Positions 1 through 5,346 of a stretch of DNA of 6,494 nt are shown here, piece after piece. Numbering within the stretch: the first letter of the stretch is position 1; every line of letters starts with the position of its first letter. Origin of the DNA: Bacillota bacterium (GTDB lineage Bacteria > Bacillota > Clostridia > Lachnospirales > Lachnospiraceae); the NCBI GenBank assembly GCA_017861355.1, contig JAGFXQ010000201.1, positions 1 through 6,494 on the forward strand. The letters run 5' to 3'. A program made the position numbers and the translations under genes. The notes beneath the pieces are model-generated. The model did not search any database and was not told the origin of the DNA. It was given only the letters and a program-made list of their open reading frames with translations.

Positions 1-356
1 CCGCCGTATATTGTTATCATACCACTGATTGCAGAATGCATAACAAAAAATGCAATTACAGAGGCTAATGCCGCTACCTCTTTTTCTTTCTTAGCCATAC
101 CAATCGCTACACCAACTGCAAATATCAATGGCAGATTGTCAAATATTACACTGCCACATTTGCTCATAATGGTTAAGATATTGTATATCACGGTACCCGG
201 ACCCATAATTCCTAACAAATTATACGTCGCCAGTGTTGTCTCATTTGTAAAAGAGCTTCCTAAACCAAGAAGAAGTCCGGCTACCGGCAATACCGCAACC
301 GGTAGCATAAAGGAACGTCCTACCCTTTGCAATACACTAAAAATCTTGTCTTTCAT
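1..356 (-). CDS. ptsG: PTS glucose-family permease, EIIC domain N-terminus (partial)
   Basis: This is the first 118 codons of a membrane permease domain of the phosphoenolpyruvate:sugar phosphotransferase system, which imports and phosphorylates a hexose, probably glucose. The frame is open from an ATG at 356 to the window edge, so the 3' part is missing. The start is fixed by GGAGGA, 6-7 bases upstream. The protein opens with the family signature MKDKIFSVLQRVGRSFMLPV (1-20), followed by AVLPVAGLLLGLG (21-33). FDNLPLIFAVGVAIGMAKKE (72-91) is the highly conserved stretch of glucose/N-acetylglucosamine EIIC domains. Two or three hydrophobic membrane segments are visible. Whether EIIB and EIIA domains are fused downstream cannot be seen. 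Upstream lies a RAT-terminator leader and an antiterminator gene, as in the Bacillus glcT-ptsG pair. That context favours glucose, but an N-acetylglucosamine or maltose-type member is not excluded. Confidence 0.9.
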   Translation of the reverse strand, partial: MKDKIFSVLQRVGRSFMLPVAVLPVAGLLLGLGSSFTNETTLATYNLLGIMGPGTVIYNILTIMSKCGSVIFDNLPLIFAVGVAIGMAKKEKEVAALASVIAFFVMHSAISGMITIYG

Positions 357-384
357 CGTTGTCCTCCTATAAAACATTAATTAT

Positions 385-399
385 ATTATTCTGAATAAT
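385..399. repeat. Perfect 7-1-7 palindrome in the ptsG leader
   Basis: ATTATTC and GAATAAT flank a single central base between the leader terminator and the ptsG ribosome site. The centre lies 36 bases before the start codon. It could be a small hairpin in the leader RNA or a protein-binding site. At this AT content chance is also possible, and no function can be assigned. Confidence 0.4.
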
Positions 400-414
400 C
401 ACAGATTAATTCTG

Positions 415-486
415 AAAACAAAAAGACCGCCAACAAAAATCCATACTTATTACCATTCGAATAAGCATAAATCTGTTTGCGGTCTT
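415..486 (-). terminator. Intrinsic terminator in the ptsG leader, controlled by antitermination
   Basis: On the minus strand AAGACCGC (486-479) pairs with GCGGTCTT (430-423), and TTTTTGTTTT follows directly. Inside the outer stem, CTTATT and AATAAG can extend the pairing, giving a long hairpin. The 5' arm of this hairpin shares its first six bases with the 3' end of the RAT at 481-513, so the two structures exclude each other. It should stop transcription before ptsG unless the antiterminator protein holds the RAT. Confidence 0.88.
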
Positions 487-513
487 GCCCCTTGACTCTA
501 TGGGTCACAAGCC
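481..513 (-). promoter_or_regulatory. RAT antiterminator site of the ptsG leader
   Basis: The 33-base element begins GGCTTGTGACCC and ends GGGGCAAGACC, close to the ribonucleic antiterminator pattern of the LicT/SacY class (GG.TTGT.AC ... GGCAAAACC). It folds into a hairpin with the usual GG/CC base and interrupted stem, but its apical loop is about 10 bases, larger than in the RAT at 1533-1560. It overlaps the 5' arm of the terminator by six bases, which is the arrangement expected for an on/off switch. The likely binder is the CAT domain of the antiterminator encoded just upstream. Confidence 0.85.
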
Positions 514-529
514 AAATATTTATTTCGTT

Positions 530-560
530 TCTATAGCTGTGCATTCTTACGCCTTTTACA
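530..560 (-). promoter_or_regulatory. Weak candidate promoter for the ptsG leader
   Basis: TATAGA at 535-530 is a possible -10 box. It lies 16 bases before the RAT, nearly the same spacing as between the -10 and RAT of the antiterminator gene. The only candidate -35, TGTAAA at 560-555, is 19 bases away and poor. ptsG may instead, or also, be transcribed by readthrough from the antiterminator gene, since no constitutive terminator is seen between them. Confidence 0.28.
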
Positions 561-583
561 TGCGTGTCTCAGTATGCAATAGC

Positions 584-1435
584 CTAATCTTTTCTTTTCA
601 TAAGTTTTCCTAAATGTGTCATCAGGAAAAACATTTCTTCGTTTGATAATAAATGTTCAAAATTCCCCTGAATGTAGCTTTGTATCCGTTTCGCGCATAA
701 GAAATCCTTCGGATACTTTTCCTGTATCAGGTTACGAATCATACGTGTAAAATCACTATCATTCTCCTGCATCGTCTGATTCTTGAAAATCCGCTGGCCT
801 AAAAACTTCAGATGTGTGACAAATCTTCCATAATCCAAAGTTTCCTGATCAAGGGTAATTTTATAGTGGTCTTCAATGATATCAATGATTCCTTGAATCA
901 TCTTTGTAATGTTAACCATATCACCCATTCCGGTTTCCAGTTCCGCATTGACAATGTGTAATGCGATAAATCCTGCTTCATCTTCGGATAACTCGGTCCC
1001 AAGCTTGTCCCTGACAATGGCAATTGCCAGCTCCCCTTGTTTATACTCCGCAGGATAGAAATTTTTAATCTCCCATAACATCTCATTCTTATATTCAAGC
1101 CCATTCTTTTTTCTCTCTAATGCAAAACAGATATGGTCCGTCAATGTTATATAGATGTTCTGACTGAGTCTCTTTCCTAGATTCAACTGAGCATTTTCTA
1201 TAATCTGTGTACAAACGGTGATATAATCCAAAGGCATATTCTCAACCAGATCGGTCAGATGATTGATTTGTCTTGGGGTATCCATTCGGTATATCTTTTC
1301 AATCTTATCCTGAGGGATGATATCACCTTGGGACTTATTGAAACCTATACCAAGACCTCTTATAACAATTTCTTTATCATCTTCATCTTTCGATATTACA
1401 AAGTTATTACTAATAACTCGAACAATCTTATTCAC
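584..1435 (-). CDS. BglG/LicT-family PRD transcriptional antiterminator
   Basis: This 283-residue cytoplasmic protein binds RNA and blocks premature termination in sugar-PTS leaders. Domains in order are the N-terminal CAT RNA-binding domain (about 1-55, with NNFVISKDEDDKEIVIRGLG), PRD1 (about 65-170) and PRD2 (about 175-283). The four histidines phosphorylated by the PTS are recognisable: H101 (LTDHICFALER), H160 (GFIALHIVNAE), H208 (RFVTHLKFLGQRI) and H274 (FLMTHLGKL). The start is the GTG at 1435, six bases after AGGAGG. A longer upstream frame runs through the leader terminator and has no ribosome site. The length matches the family. It sits directly before ptsG, with one RAT in each leader, so it should control both itself and the permease. 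By context it plays the GlcT role, but its PRD sequence reads closer to LicT, so I give no symbol. Confidence 0.94.
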   Translation of the reverse strand: MNKIVRVISNNFVISKDEDDKEIVIRGLGIGFNKSQGDIIPQDKIEKIYRMDTPRQINHLTDLVENMPLDYITVCTQIIENAQLNLGKRLSQNIYITLTDHICFALERKKNGLEYKNEMLWEIKNFYPAEYKQGELAIAIVRDKLGTELSEDEAGFIALHIVNAELETGMGDMVNITKMIQGIIDIIEDHYKITLDQETLDYGRFVTHLKFLGQRIFKNQTMQENDSDFTRMIRNLIQEKYPKDFLCAKRIQSYIQGNFEHLLSNEEMFFLMTHLGKLMKRKD

Positions 1436-1441
1436 AGCCGA

Positions 1442-1447
1442 CCTCCT
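1442..1447 (-). promoter_or_regulatory. Ribosome site that fixes the GTG start of the antiterminator
   Basis: AGGAGG lies six bases before GTG (1435-1433). It rules out the longer reading from 1498, whose first codons are inside the terminator hairpin. Confidence 0.85.
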
Positions 1448-1480
1448 CTTAGCCGTATCTCTATTACAAAAAGATACTTT

Positions 1481-1536
1481 AAAAAAATAGACCAACATTG
1501 CTAATCCATAGGAATAGATTCTCTACAATGAGGGTC
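1481..1536 (-). terminator. Intrinsic terminator in the antiterminator gene's own leader
   Basis: On the minus strand GACC (1536-1533), CATTG (1530-1526) and AATC (1520-1517) pair with GATT (1506-1503), CAATG (1500-1496) and GGTC (1493-1490). The sequence then runs TATTTTTTT. The first arm overlaps the 3' end of the RAT at 1533-1560. This is a second RAT/terminator switch and points to autogenous control. Confidence 0.87.
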
Positions 1537-1560
1537 CTGCCTGCCTAACCAGTCACAGCC
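1533..1560 (-). promoter_or_regulatory. RAT antiterminator site before the antiterminator gene
   Basis: The 28-base hairpin begins GGCTGTGACTG and ends CAGGCAGGACC, with a six-base apical loop (GTTAGG). This agrees well with known LicT/SacY-type RATs. Its last four bases form the base of the following terminator. Protein binding here should let the antiterminator gene be transcribed, a positive feedback loop. Confidence 0.87.
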
Positions 1561-1575
1561 GTTATAACAGTTTAT

Positions 1576-1604
1576 ACAATATCATAATATGAATGATAAG
1601 ACAA
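1576..1604 (-). promoter_or_regulatory. Probable promoter of the antiterminator gene
   Basis: TTGTCT (1604-1599) and TATTGT (1581-1576) are separated by 17 bases, and a TG lies one base before the -10 box (extended -10). Transcription would start around 1568-1570, a few bases before the RAT, so the RAT would be near the 5' end of the transcript, as is usual for such leaders. Confidence 0.5.
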
Positions 1605-1606
1605 TA

Positions 1607-1624
1607 CACAAATTACAATTTGTG
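1607..1624. repeat. Perfect 8-2-8 palindrome upstream of the antiterminator promoter
   Basis: CACAAATT and AATTTGTG flank two central bases. The site ends two bases upstream of the proposed -35 box, a usual position for an activator or repressor operator. The protein that would bind it is unknown. Confidence 0.5.
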
Positions 1625-1640
1625 AATTATTTTTATGGAA

Positions 1641-1695
1641 CCAAGGCATGTGAAGCATATCAATTAGACCACATTTCGTAAAGACTATGCCTTGG
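1641..1695. repeat. Inverted repeat with a long loop
   Basis: CCAAGGCAT (1641-1649) and ATGCCTTGG (1687-1695) are perfect 9-bp complements around a 37-base loop. Within the loop, a second short pairing (ATGTG/CACAT on the minus strand) can add to the seven outer pairs. It lies after the nucleotidyltransferase gene and could be a weak 3' hairpin. No T-run follows on either strand, so I do not call it an intrinsic terminator. Confidence 0.55.
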
Positions 1696-1698
1696 CCA

Positions 1699-1735
1699 TT
1701 TATACAGATACTTTATACAGATACTTTATACAGAT
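1699..1735. repeat. 13-bp direct tandem repeat, nearly three copies
   Basis: The unit TTTATACAGATAC occurs at 1699-1711 and 1712-1724, then as an 11-base partial copy at 1725-1735. The copies are identical. The array lies immediately beside the inverted repeat and about 35 bases after the nucleotidyltransferase stop codon. The rest of the gene-free stretch 1436-1770 is covered by the separate leader, promoter and palindrome entries; 1736-1770 holds nothing recognisable. Confidence 0.8.
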
Positions 1736-1770
1736 TGTGATAATACCACAAACCAAAATTTGAAATTCAT

Positions 1771-2616
1771 CTATAATTCTTGACTACAGTATCTAATTAT
1801 TTCATCATACTGTTCCTGGATTCTATCAAAACTGTCTTGTATTGTATTTATACTCAACTCTGTTAATGCTGACTCAGAGTCGACTGTAAAGTTTTTAGGG
1901 ATAAACGCTTCTTTTTGCCTTAACAATCGATTTAGACTGCCTTTCTCGTTAATCATATACATCCCATTTATCGCATATAAAACATGTAGTAAACTGACCA
2001 CACTTCGGAATAGAGAACCGGCAGCATATAAAACATCACCTTTCCCGATTGCTTTTCTCCCGCACTGTTGGGAAAACTCACATTCCCAAAGGAATTTTTC
2101 TATGGCTGCTTTCCGGTAGCTGTTGGGTAATCTCACAACTCTTTCTTTCTGTTTAGAGATAATATTGTTATTGCTACTCAAAATTTTACAGTATGCAACC
2201 TCTCCCATGTAGATAGAATTCACAAACCCAAACGGATGACCGCATTGATAGTCAATCGTGATTATTCCATTAATACAATTATCAATCACATTAATAACTT
2301 TTCCAGAATCCCTGAAAAGAATATCCACAGGAACACCATCAATTCTCAGCCATCCTCCTCCGTTAATCCAGGGACCCCAGACGCCGGGATTGGTTATTAA
2401 GTCTTTTCGGTGTTCATCATCAAGTAAGACAGCCTTTTGACTAAATAATGACGTATCAAATGACGTTGCATCATAGTAGATCCCTATATCTATATCCGAA
2501 TCCTTATTAGCTGTACCTGTTGCATGGGAACCTCCCAAAACGATGGCATCAATTCCACTTATTCCATGAAATGCTTGTACGATCTGTGCCAATATGTTTT
2601 CTGTTTTATTAGTCAT
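1771..2616 (-). CDS. Nucleotidyltransferase-domain protein (aminoglycoside-adenylyltransferase-like fold)
   Basis: This 281-residue soluble protein belongs to the polymerase-beta-type nucleotidyltransferase fold, which moves a nucleotide from an NTP to a small molecule or macromolecule. The catalytic pattern is intact: LGGSHATG (27-34), then the metal-binding D41 and D43 (SDIDIG), and a third acidic residue, D98, in VPVDILFRD. The C-terminal half is helical (YAAGSLFRSVVSLLHVLYAI) and ends in MINEKGSLNRLL and an acidic tail. It resembles stand-alone enzymes often annotated as nucleotidyltransferase or DUF4037-like. The acceptor is unknown. Antibiotic modification is possible, but I cannot match it to a named resistance enzyme. 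The ATG start has AGGAGG five bases upstream. The gap to the acetyltransferase upstream is 93 bases with no clear promoter or terminator, so the two may be co-transcribed. Confidence 0.85.
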   Translation of the reverse strand: MTNKTENILAQIVQAFHGISGIDAIVLGGSHATGTANKDSDIDIGIYYDATSFDTSLFSQKAVLLDDEHRKDLITNPGVWGPWINGGGWLRIDGVPVDILFRDSGKVINVIDNCINGIITIDYQCGHPFGFVNSIYMGEVAYCKILSSNNNIISKQKERVVRLPNSYRKAAIEKFLWECEFSQQCGRKAIGKGDVLYAAGSLFRSVVSLLHVLYAINGMYMINEKGSLNRLLRQKEAFIPKNFTVDSESALTELSINTIQDSFDRIQEQYDEIIRYCSQEL

Positions 2617-2709
2617 ATAAACCTCCTATCACCATGATCACTCCTACATTCCTTGTTAGTTATTATCAATTGAAATTTTATCGCTCTATCTCGGCATAGG
2701 ATAAGAGTC

Positions 2710-3459
2710 TCACTTTTTCAATATCTTCTCTACCGTCCCCACATCGAGCAGGTTCACTGTCTCAAATTTTCCCTTATAAAATGTACCCCAGTTATTGAAA
2801 ACGCAAGGAAGATCTTTGGCTTTTTCTAGCGTATCAACCGGTCTGATGGAAACTGCAACTGCGTTGTCACTACAGTACTGTTTAATTTCTTTAACCTTCT
2901 GATGAATAAAAGGACACTGCATGCTGTAATAAATGGTCAGCTCATGATTATCAATCTGCTGTTTTCTTGCCTTATCCGTAAACTTTGGAGCTGTTCCGTC
3001 AAACGAAAGCGCCAATAGTTCATATCCATCTTCCGTAGAATCAACAGTTTCAAATCCGTATTTCTTTGCAAAATTCTGATTAGAAAGCCAGTTCTTCTGT
3101 TTTTTTGAGCCAAGCATACAAACGCCGGACATGCCTTTCTCTTTTGCATCAGAAATGCAATAATCCATCAATGCTTTGGCATAACCATTACCTTTAAACT
3201 CACCGTTGACCCAGAGACAATAAATGTAATAGTAGTTTTTGCCAACAACAGGCGTCCATGCTGATTCCAATGGTGCGTATTCAATAAAACAGCAACCTTT
3301 TGCACTTAATTTTCTGAACACATGACCTTCCGTCAGCCTTTCCGTCAGCCACGCTCTTTTTGCTTCCACACCCTGATGCGGCTTATTGCTTCTTATGATG
3401 CAGCACAAATGCTCCTCTGCTATGTTCTCATGTGTTAAATTAATAAACTCTTCGGACAC
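2710..3459 (-). CDS. GNAT acetyltransferase with C-terminal YoaP-type domain
   Basis: This predicted cytoplasmic 249-residue enzyme has two parts. Residues about 1-152 form a GNAT fold that transfers an acetyl group from acetyl-CoA. The CoA-binding motif A is visible as GEFKGNGYAKALM (86-98). The N-terminus reads like YoaP of Bacillus subtilis (LTHENIAEEHLCC, then VEAKRAWLTERLTEGHVFRKL). Residues about 172-249 form the small thioredoxin-like YoaP domain; its strand-loop ELTIYYSMQCPFIHQ carries one cysteine (C182) where a CXXC redox motif would need two. Length and domain order match YoaP-type proteins. The substrate is unknown. The start is GTG, nine bases after AGGAGG. A terminator and a promoter-like sequence upstream suggest it begins its own transcript, possibly with the nucleotidyltransferase behind it. 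Confidence 0.88.
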   Translation of the reverse strand: MSEEFINLTHENIAEEHLCCIIRSNKPHQGVEAKRAWLTERLTEGHVFRKLSAKGCCFIEYAPLESAWTPVVGKNYYYIYCLWVNGEFKGNGYAKALMDYCISDAKEKGMSGVCMLGSKKQKNWLSNQNFAKKYGFETVDSTEDGYELLALSFDGTAPKFTDKARKQQIDNHELTIYYSMQCPFIHQKVKEIKQYCSDNAVAVSIRPVDTLEKAKDLPCVFNNWGTFYKGKFETVNLLDVGTVEKILKK

Positions 3460-3468
3460 TTACTTATT

Positions 3469-3474
3469 CCTCCT
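3469..3474 (-). promoter_or_regulatory. Ribosome site for the GTG start of the GNAT gene
   Basis: AGGAGG (within AAAGGAGG) lies nine bases before GTG (3459-3457). No ATG in frame is nearby, so this site decides the start. Confidence 0.8.
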
Positions 3475-3517
3475 TTCTCTCCATACTGTCTCCGTCAAAA
3501 AGTAATGTAAACCCTCC

Positions 3518-3545
3518 TTTATATGAACCACCTGTACTGCTTCAA
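3518..3545 (-). promoter_or_regulatory. Candidate promoter of the GNAT gene
   Basis: TTGAAG (3545-3540) and TATAAA (3523-3518) are spaced by 16 bases. It lies between the terminator of the preceding gene and the GNAT start, about 60 bases before the GTG. The -35 box matches consensus at four of six positions. Confidence 0.4.
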
Positions 3546-3579
3546 ATATATCCTTTATTCTGAGTAAAAGTTAGGTCAA

Positions 3580-3617
3580 CAAAGCCAATTCCCCCAGGCT
3601 TATTCGTCTGAGGGAAT
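3580..3617 (-). terminator. Probable terminator after the 221-residue gene
   Basis: In the minus-strand RNA, AUUCCCUCAG (3617-3608) pairs over ten positions with CUGGGGGAAU (3597-3588), with one U-G wobble and a ten-base loop. In the plus-strand RNA the same position would be a C-A mismatch, so the structure favours the minus-strand transcript. It begins 35 bases after the stop codon. The following tract is only moderately U-rich (TGGCTTTGTT), so termination may be incomplete. Confidence 0.6.
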
Positions 3618-3652
3618 ATGGAACAAACTTCAATAATCTGGTGTTCTTTTGT

Positions 3653-4318
3653 TCATAATAGCGGAATGTCTATTGCGTTATACAAGTAATCGGTTATGCG
3701 ATCTGTAGCTGCAATCATTAAGGTAGAAACATTCTTTCTTAACAGCATACCATTCTGAAATACTTCTGTAAACAATACAAATCCTTTCTCCGGAGAGACA
3801 ATACTTATACCCTTATTCCCTGATACCATGATATCATCGATATTTCTGGTATTAGACGTAATAACCGGGTCAGAAATCCATAATTGATTTGTGTGCATTG
3901 GTCCATTATTTGGATCGTCGGGATTTAATGAAAGCACATTAAACCTGCACAAGAAAAAATCATCGAAAGGATTTAAAATTTTTGAAACAATCTTTGTGTC
4001 CACCAGTTCTCCCTTTTTATTAAGGGTTCTTGCTAGTAAATTCTTTGCTTCCAAGATTACTTTTCTAGATATTAGATCGAAAAACAGCACAAATTCCTCA
4101 GTAGTTGAATAGCTTTGAACAAATCCACCACTAATAGAAGTTAAGGAAATCGTTGACGGAACTCCATTATTGGTACCTAAATCCGTCTCACATTGCTGCT
4201 CCTCTAACCTTTTGATATCTGAACAATTAACTGATTCTGCCTCCGGGATAAGTACTACAATTTTTCCTTTTGGCATTTCAATTTCAACTTTTTTTGCATT
4301 TCCTTTGAACTCAGACAA
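3653..4318 (-). CDS. Uncharacterised 221-residue protein
   Basis: I do not recognise this protein. The chosen start is the TTG at 4318, nine bases after AGGAGG; the longer frame to 4381 begins with GTG but has no ribosome site and would contain this one. It reads MSEFKGNAKKVEIEMPKGKI, then VVLIPEAES (21-29). There is no signal peptide and no clear membrane span. Alternating hydrophobic stretches such as EEFVLFFDLISRKVILEAK (74-92) and SEKGFVLFTEVFQNG-like 175-190 suggest a mainly beta protein. A polar NPDDPNNGPMHTN loop (132-144) lies in between. Three cysteines (C32, C43, C124) form no evident metal motif. It follows the AraC regulator by 91 bases on the same strand and ends in its own terminator. 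Co-regulation with the AraC gene is possible but not shown. Confidence 0.7.
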   Translation of the reverse strand: MSEFKGNAKKVEIEMPKGKIVVLIPEAESVNCSDIKRLEEQQCETDLGTNNGVPSTISLTSISGGFVQSYSTTEEFVLFFDLISRKVILEAKNLLARTLNKKGELVDTKIVSKILNPFDDFFLCRFNVLSLNPDDPNNGPMHTNQLWISDPVITSNTRNIDDIMVSGNKGISIVSPEKGFVLFTEVFQNGMLLRKNVSTLMIAATDRITDYLYNAIDIPLL

Positions 4319-4327
4319 TATTATACA

Positions 4328-4333
4328 CCTCCT
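4328..4333 (-). promoter_or_regulatory. Ribosome site that fixes the TTG start of the 221-residue gene
   Basis: AGGAGG lies nine bases before TTG (4318-4316). It is the only good site near the 5' end of this frame and argues against the longer form starting at 4381. Confidence 0.75.
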
Positions 4334-4343
4334 AATGCTCGAG

Positions 4344-4357
4344 TATAATATATTATA
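4344..4357. repeat. Perfect 14-bp AT palindrome with a -10-like core
   Basis: TATAATATATTATA is self-complementary and presents TATAAT on both strands. On the minus strand TATAAT (4357-4352) could be the -10 box of the 221-residue gene, but no good -35 lies at 16-18 bases (TTGTGT is 20 bases away). It may also be simple AT-rich sequence. Confidence 0.4.
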
Positions 4358-4409
4358 TGAACTTCCTTTAAAATGTGACACAATTCGACATGCAACTAAT
4401 TATTCTTTA

Positions 4410-5279
4410 CTATTGTTCTTGATTTTTGGAACGCCAGGAACCTGGGGGAACTCCAAATTGTTCTTTAAATACGGTTACAAAATATGGGTAAGATGAAAAG
4501 CCACAAACTGCAGCGATTTGTTTGATCGGAAGATCGCTTGAACGCAGATAGCGTTCCGCTATCTGCAGGCGGTATTCTGTTAGATATCTGGAAAAGGTAA
4601 TCCCCATTGTGCTATGGAACACCATTGAAAAATAGGTCGGAGATAATCCGGCTGCATTTGCAGCATCAGACAAATGTATGGGATTGCGATAGCTTTTCTG
4701 AACATAAGAAACCGCTTTTCGAATTGGCTCCTGCGGAACCTGAATATTCAAGTGATGCTCCACTTTCTGATTCTTCAACAAAAAGATGCAAAGGTTCTCC
4801 ACATTGGCTCGAATATAAATCCGACTTAGTATATCTTCCGATGACTCTTTAAACTCTTTATATATTTTTCTGATCATCCTGATCATATCGTCCCATTCAG
4901 CAATTCCAACCGTAGCGCACAGTGGCTGCTGCACCTTTTCAAGTTCATGCTGCAGCGGTTCTGAAAGAAATTCTGCAGAAAACATTAGGTTATAGTATCG
5001 AATGTGCTCACCGTTTCCGGTAAGTTGTTTATGATAATCGGATGGTCGTATGAGCTGCAAACTTCTATTTCCCATTGTAAATAACTCCCCATTTATAAGG
5101 AATTGGGAGGTTCCCTCGTAGATTACGGAAAGCTCAAAAAAATTGTGAAAGTGCAAATGGTCATTGTAGCTACTCTCGTATTCCGAATAGCAATCCCACA
5201 TATTAAAATCTTTATTTTCCAAATATAACTTTGGTGCCAGTATATCACATTTCATATTATTTGACTTATTCTGTTTCAA
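4410..5279 (-). CDS. AraC-family transcriptional regulator
   Basis: This 289-residue DNA-binding regulator has an N-terminal cupin-like sensor domain (about 25-110) with the histidine-rich motif HLHFHNFFEL (41-50). A helical linker follows, then a C-terminal AraC DNA-binding domain (about 185-283). Both helix-turn-helix units are clear: HLSDAANAAGLSPTYFSMVF (202-221) and IKQIAAVCGFSSYPYFVTVF (252-271), ending in the family signature FGVPPGSWR. The start is TTG, eight bases after AAGGAG; the first ATG, at codon 9, is too far from any ribosome site. It is divergent from the fucosidase gene, so that gene is the likely target and a fucose-containing sugar the likely signal. This is inferred from position only. 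No terminator follows, so readthrough into the 221-residue gene is possible. Confidence 0.94.
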   Translation of the reverse strand: MKQNKSNNMKCDILAPKLYLENKDFNMWDCYSEYESSYNDHLHFHNFFELSVIYEGTSQFLINGELFTMGNRSLQLIRPSDYHKQLTGNGEHIRYYNLMFSAEFLSEPLQHELEKVQQPLCATVGIAEWDDMIRMIRKIYKEFKESSEDILSRIYIRANVENLCIFLLKNQKVEHHLNIQVPQEPIRKAVSYVQKSYRNPIHLSDAANAAGLSPTYFSMVFHSTMGITFSRYLTEYRLQIAERYLRSSDLPIKQIAAVCGFSSYPYFVTVFKEQFGVPPGSWRSKNQEQ

Positions 5280-5287
5280 AGTAAAGT

Positions 5288-5293
5288 CTCCTT
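5288..5293 (-). promoter_or_regulatory. Ribosome site that fixes the TTG start of the AraC gene
   Basis: AAGGAG lies eight bases before TTG (5279-5277). The downstream ATG at 5255 is more than 30 bases away from it. Confidence 0.7.
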
Positions 5294-5317
5294 TTTGATA
5301 TGCTGTGTTTATTTTTT

Positions 5318-5346
5318 AGTATAGCAAAATCATTATACAGCAACAA
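5318..5346 (-). promoter_or_regulatory. Probable promoter of the AraC gene
   Basis: TTGTTG (5346-5341) and TATACT (5323-5318) are spaced by exactly 17 bases. The predicted start is near 5311, giving a leader of about 30 bases. Two AGCAA copies (see 5323-5354) cover its spacer and touch its -35, which would allow autoregulation. Confidence 0.58.

Noticed and set aside
136..372. Plus-strand open frame of 78 codons
   Set aside because: It lies antisense to the conserved PTS permease sequence, has no ribosome site and encodes nothing recognisable.
898..1104. Minus-strand open frame of 68 codons inside the antiterminator gene
   Set aside because: It is an alternate frame within a conserved coding sequence and has no independent support.
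1436..1498. N-terminal extension of the antiterminator to position 1498
   Set aside because: These codons lie inside the leader terminator and the Shine-Dalgarno, and family members start at the CAT domain.
1641..1695. Inverted repeat as an intrinsic terminator
   Set aside because: The loop is 37 bases and no T-run follows on either strand, so it is listed only as a repeat.
3463..3483. Six-codon reading frame (MERKEE) before the GNAT gene
   Set aside because: It overlaps the GNAT ribosome site and has only a GGAG in front. It may be a leader peptide, but chance is as likely.
4319..4381. N-terminal extension of the 221-residue protein to position 4381
   Set aside because: The first codon is GTG without a ribosome site, and the extension spans the palindrome and the good AGGAGG used by the TTG start.
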